Below, one piece after another: positions 6,161 to 8,432 of a stretch of 8,432 bases of DNA. Position numbers and translations under genes: made by a program. The DNA is from Bacteroidetes bacterium QS_8_64_10 (lineage in GTDB: Bacteria; Bacteroidota; Rhodothermia; Rhodothermales; Salinibacteraceae), in assembly GCA_003022505.1 (NCBI GenBank), contig PXTQ01000058.1, forward strand, positions 4,641 to 13,072, read 5' to 3'. The notes beneath the pieces were generated by a model. That model saw only the letters and a program-made list of their open reading frames with translations. It had not been told where the DNA came from and ran no database searches. Positions within the stretch are counted from its first letter, which is position 1, and each line of letters opens with the position of its first letter.

Positions 6161-7189
6161 CTACCTCGCAGAAGCCAGTTCCTCGACGGCCTCGTAGAGT
6201 GGATCCCAGGAATGCTTCTGCTTCTGCGCGCGCACGCCCTCGGCGAGCGTCGGAGCCAGCGCCTCGTCAAAGAATCGCGTGACGGCACCTGCGAGCCGCG
6301 CCGGGCGTTCGGGCGGTACCACGAGGCCGGCCTCTTCGTGCGGCACGATCTCGGCCAGGCCGCCCACGTCGGTCGTGATGACGGGCTTCTCGAAGTGAAA
6401 GGCAATCTGCGCGACGCCGCTTTGCGTGGCGCTGACGTACGGCTGCACCACCGCGTCGGCGGCGGCAAAATACCGGGGCACGGTGTCGTCGGCCACGTAG
6501 CCTGCGTGCAGGTGCACGCTGTCGGTTAGGCCGTGCTCGACGATCCGGCGGCGGTAGGGAGCTTCGAAGCCGAAAAAGAGCAGCACGGGTGCGTCTGGGG
6601 GCAGGTCGAGCGCGGAGCGGGCTTGTTGCTTGGAGGGCGCGTCGCCGAAGCGGTCGTAGGTCGGGTGTTGCACGCGGCGGATGGGCGCGCTTGCGCCGAG
6701 AGCGCGCAGGTCGTCTTCGACGGATTCGCTCATGACGATGAAGCCGTCGCAGGCGTTCAAGAAATAGCGGCCCAGCAGCTTATCGCCGGGCCGCCGCTCG
6801 TGCGGCAGCGCGTTGTCCACGACGACGATGGAGCGGACGCCGCGGTGCCGCGCCATGCGCGTGACGGTGCCGTAGGCGGGCGCAAAAAACGGCATCCAGT
6901 ACTTGTAGACGAGCGCGTCGGGGCGGCGGCGACGCACGTGAAGACCGGTCTTGATCCAGCTCCACGGGTTGAGCGTGTCGATCAGCCGCTCGGCGGGCAC
7001 GGAATCGGCGGGGCGCTCCTCGGCGAGTTGCGTCTTGCCGGGAAAGAGCAGCTCCGGGTACTGCCGCGTGTAGGTGATTGCCTCCAGATTGTGGCCGCGC
7101 GCGCCAAGCCCTCGGTACATCGTCTCCAGAAAGTGCGCAATGCCGCCCCGATACGGGTAGAGCGGGCCGACGAGAGTGAATCTACTCAC
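6161..7189 (-). CDS. GT4-like glycosyltransferase with an apparent internal in-frame deletion
   Basis: This 342-residue cytoplasmic GT-B protein belongs to a glycosyltransferase family with the start FTLVGPLYPYRGGIAHF (4-20). Further landmarks are TRQYPELLFPGKTQ (41-54), KYWMPFFAPAYG (96-107), VVVDNALPHERRPGDK (122-137), DGFIVMSESVEDDL (148-161), QPYVSATQSGVAQIAFHFEK (249-268) and VITTDVGGLAEIVPHEEAGL (270-289). The acceptor half and the end of the donor half look normal. Between FFGF (205-208) and EAPYRRR (209-215), however, about 35 residues expected in relatives are missing. These include the R-x-Y-K-G motif, whose Arg/Lys bind the donor diphosphate in GT4 enzymes, and the following strand and helix. 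The frame is kept, so the protein may be inactive or altered. The start is GTG at 7189 with no Shine-Dalgarno. The sugar and acceptor are unknown; cell-surface glycan assembly is typical. A shared transcript with the GH20 gene is possible. Confidence 0.88.
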   Translation of the reverse strand: MSRFTLVGPLYPYRGGIAHFLETMYRGLGARGHNLEAITYTRQYPELLFPGKTQLAEERPADSVPAERLIDTLNPWSWIKTGLHVRRRRPDALVYKYWMPFFAPAYGTVTRMARHRGVRSIVVVDNALPHERRPGDKLLGRYFLNACDGFIVMSESVEDDLRALGASAPIRRVQHPTYDRFGDAPSKQQARSALDLPPDAPVLLFFGFEAPYRRRIVEHGLTDSVHLHAGYVADDTVPRYFAAADAVVQPYVSATQSGVAQIAFHFEKPVITTDVGGLAEIVPHEEAGLVVPPERPARLAGAVTRFFDEALAPTLAEGVRAQKQKHSWDPLYEAVEELASAR

Positions 7190-7200
7190 TGCGGTTAGTG

Positions 7201-7230
7201 CGTTTTCAACGGGTGAATTGGACGAAAACG
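7201..7230. repeat. Inverted repeat in the divergent intergenic region
   Basis: cgttttc (7201-7207) and gaaaacg (7224-7230) form a perfect 7-bp inverted repeat with a 16-base spacer, 12 bases upstream of the glycosyltransferase start. Placement and half-site size would suit a dimeric regulator covering that gene's promoter, or it may simply fold as a weak hairpin in its leader. Its function is not established. Confidence 0.35.
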
Positions 7231-7466
7231 GTGCAGGCGAGCGAACGCAAAATGCTCACAGATGGGCGCGGATTAGGAGGTGTGACGCGCGTTGACGGGC
7301 GAAAGGTGAACATACAACTTCCGCCGCCTGTCGCGCAAACGCTCTGCGGATCGCTCGCCCCGCAAACCGTCCTTAACAAGAACTTGACGAATCGAATGGC
7401 AGATTTTCTGACTGGGTTTTTTCTATATTGACGAATTCGCGCTTCTTTCGCCTATCACTTTCACTC
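7231..7466. other. Divergent intergenic region with a repeat-like fragment
   Basis: This gap between two divergent genes holds no coding sequence that I can support; the open frames through it lack family resemblance. The segment 7257-7277 (cacagatgggcgcggattag and one more g) resembles the dispersed 'CACAGATnnnCACGGATTAG' type of intergenic repeat known to me from many bacterial genomes. The part nearest the hydratase gene (about 7384-7430) is markedly richer in A and T than its surroundings and probably holds that gene's promoter. Confidence 0.4.
7401..7430 (+). promoter_or_regulatory. Candidate promoter of the MaoC-type hydratase gene
   Basis: An AT-rich stretch in GC-rich surroundings includes TATATT at 7424-7429, 37 bases before the ATG at 7467. 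No good -35 element lies at standard spacing (TTGACG at 7384 is too far), and the Bacteroidota-type TAnnTTTG box matches only in part. The call rests on composition and position. Confidence 0.3.
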
Positions 7467-7889
7467 ATGTCCGATCTCACGTACGAGACCATTCAGGTTG
7501 GTGACAGCCACTCCATCACGCGCGTTCTGACCGAGGAAGACGTGCGGACCTTTGCCGAGATCACCGGCGACGACAATCCCATTCATTTGGACGAGGAGTA
7601 TGCCCAAAACACGCGTTTCGGGAAGCCGGTGGTGCACGGCGTGCTGCTGCTGGGCATCATCTCGAAGATGCTGGGGCACGACTTTCCCGGCGCAGGCAGC
7701 ATCGCCGTCAAGCTCTCGTGTCGCTTTCTGCGGCCCGTGCCCGTCGGCGCGGAGATCCGCGTTGAGGTCAAGATCACGGAAAAGATGCCGGAAAAGGAGC
7801 AAGTGAAGGGGCGCGTTTATATTTATCACGACGAGGGCATGGCGATGGGCGGTGAGGCGACGCTCATCCCGCCCGGCGCGCAAGAGTAA
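7467..7889 (+). CDS. MaoC/PhaJ-type (R)-specific enoyl-CoA hydratase
   Basis: This 140-residue protein is a single hot-dog-fold MaoC-like dehydratase, the usual length for PhaJ-type enzymes that hydrate trans-2-enoyl-CoA to (R)-3-hydroxyacyl-CoA. The hydratase motif is at residues 29-63: FAEITGDDNPIHLDEEYAQN followed by TRFGKPVVHGVLLLG. Asp35 and His40 have the five-residue spacing of the catalytic Asp/His pair of Aeromonas PhaJ. The C-terminal half, with CRFLRPVPVGAEIRVEVKI (85-103), also fits the family. The start is ATG at 7467 because the conserved region begins right after it; an in-frame TTG at 7428 would add 13 unconserved residues. No Shine-Dalgarno is seen. An acyl-CoA dehydrogenase gene follows 150 bases downstream on the same strand, suggesting acyl-CoA metabolism or supply of (R)-hydroxyacyl-CoA. 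Some relatives act on other acyl-CoA or acyl-ACP substrates, so the exact substrate is open. Confidence 0.93.
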   Translation: MSDLTYETIQVGDSHSITRVLTEEDVRTFAEITGDDNPIHLDEEYAQNTRFGKPVVHGVLLLGIISKMLGHDFPGAGSIAVKLSCRFLRPVPVGAEIRVEVKITEKMPEKEQVKGRVYIYHDEGMAMGGEATLIPPGAQE

Positions 7890-8039
7890 CCTCAAGCGGT
7901 TTCAGACTTGTCAAGTGGGCGAGCTACGGCCCTCCTTTTACCGCCGTCCGCCGTCCCGTACGGACCAAACCCGCGAGCCGCCTGTTACGTTAATTCGACA
8001 GCTTACACCAGTTTCGTTCTCTGCCGACTTCTTTCCGCA

Positions 8040-8432
8040 ATGGACGTTCGCTCTTACCTGCCCGACACCTCACTTTCGTCTGTAGAATTTTCCTCGTTTC
8101 TGGGCCAGTTTCGGGAGAAGCTGGATCACATCTTCAACGGGCGCGCCAGCCAGGACGAGCTGAGCCGAAAGCGCGGCGTGCCGCCCTTCGTGATGCGCGA
8201 GATCCGGTCCTGCAATCCGCTCTCGGTGTACATCCCGGAAGAGTACGGCGGACGCGGCGGCCACATCCACGAGGGGCAGGCCGTCCTGGCGGAAGCCTCT
8301 TACCAGTCACTTGCGTTGTCGCTCACCATCGGCATCAACGGCGCGCTCTTCTTGCAGCCGTTTACCAAGTACGGCAAGGAGGAGGCCAAAGCCGACGTCT
8401 TTCAGCGCTTTCTGGCGCAGGACAACATGGGC
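8040..8432 (+). CDS. Acyl-CoA dehydrogenase, N-terminal part (runs off window)
   Basis: The first 131 codons of an acyl-CoA dehydrogenase are present, corresponding to the alpha-helical N-terminal domain of these FAD-dependent enzymes, which oxidise acyl-CoA to trans-2-enoyl-CoA. Recognisable parts are NPLSVYIPEEYGGRGG (59-74), EASYQSLALSLTIGINGALF (85-104) and LQPFTKYGKEEAK (105-117), ending at DNMG just before the expected substrate- and FAD-contacting segment. The FAD-binding residues and catalytic glutamate lie beyond the window. The start is ATG at 8040; there is no in-frame alternative with better support and no Shine-Dalgarno. The 150-base gap upstream contains an AT-richer patch (about 7985-8010) where a promoter could lie, so the gene may be transcribed separately from the hydratase. 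It would produce the enoyl-CoA that the neighbouring hydratase can use. Confidence 0.92.
   Translation, partial: MDVRSYLPDTSLSSVEFSSFLGQFREKLDHIFNGRASQDELSRKRGVPPFVMREIRSCNPLSVYIPEEYGGRGGHIHEGQAVLAEASYQSLALSLTIGINGALFLQPFTKYGKEEAKADVFQRFLAQDNMG

Noticed and set aside
7917..7940. Possible terminator after the MaoC-type gene (gggc/gccc followed by tcctttt)
   Set aside because: The stem has only four pairs and the T-run is interrupted and offset; too weak to call.
1..8432. CRISPR array, insertion sequence, phage or multi-gene defence system
   Set aside because: No regularly spaced repeats, no transposase or integrase, and every gene belongs to a familiar metabolic, transport or regulatory family.

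Overview
This GC-rich window reads as chromosomal DNA of a Bacteroidota-related lineage, most likely Rhodothermia (Rhodothermus/Salinibacter-like). That placement is an inference from how the proteins look, from the long antisense shadow frames typical of high GC, and from the near absence of Shine-Dalgarno sequences before most starts. No ribosomal or other marker gene is present to confirm it.

Layout. Five genes lie on the minus strand and occupy 1-7189. In transcription order they are a GT4-type glycosyltransferase (7189-6161), a large secreted GH20 beta-N-acetylhexosaminidase/chitobiase (6086-3462), a NagX/HGSNAT-like membrane protein (3305-2088), a LacI-family regulator (2011-974) followed by an intrinsic terminator (936-967), and the N-terminal half of an MFS transporter (589 to the window edge). 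After a divergent, gene-free interval (7190-7466), the plus strand carries a complete MaoC/PhaJ-type enoyl-CoA hydratase (7467-7889) and the start of an acyl-CoA dehydrogenase (8040 to the edge).

How the genes fit together. GH20 enzyme, NagX-like protein and LacI regulator form a coherent amino-sugar (chitin oligosaccharide / GlcNAc) utilisation locus: the exo-enzyme releases GlcNAc outside the cytoplasm, the membrane protein handles the sugar at the membrane, and the regulator probably senses a sugar. The hydratase and acyl-CoA dehydrogenase belong to acyl-CoA / beta-oxidation metabolism and form a separate unit.

Points worth a second look. (1) The glycosyltransferase appears to lack about 35 residues in frame at the start of its C-terminal Rossmann domain, including the expected R-x-Y-K-G donor-binding motif. 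(2) The GH20 gene has no ATG or GTG before its signal peptide; its only start is a TTG inside what looks like dispersed intergenic repeat sequence that may have overwritten the original start. (3) The MFS gene is preceded by a 19-bp near-perfect stem-loop that overlaps a 27-codon leader ORF with its own Shine-Dalgarno; the leader's stop overlaps the MFS GTG start, an arrangement suggestive of translational coupling or attenuation. (4) Several intergenic gaps hold short repeat-like or palindromic sequences. I see no CRISPR array, tRNA, rRNA, transposase, phage gene or obvious new multi-gene defence system.
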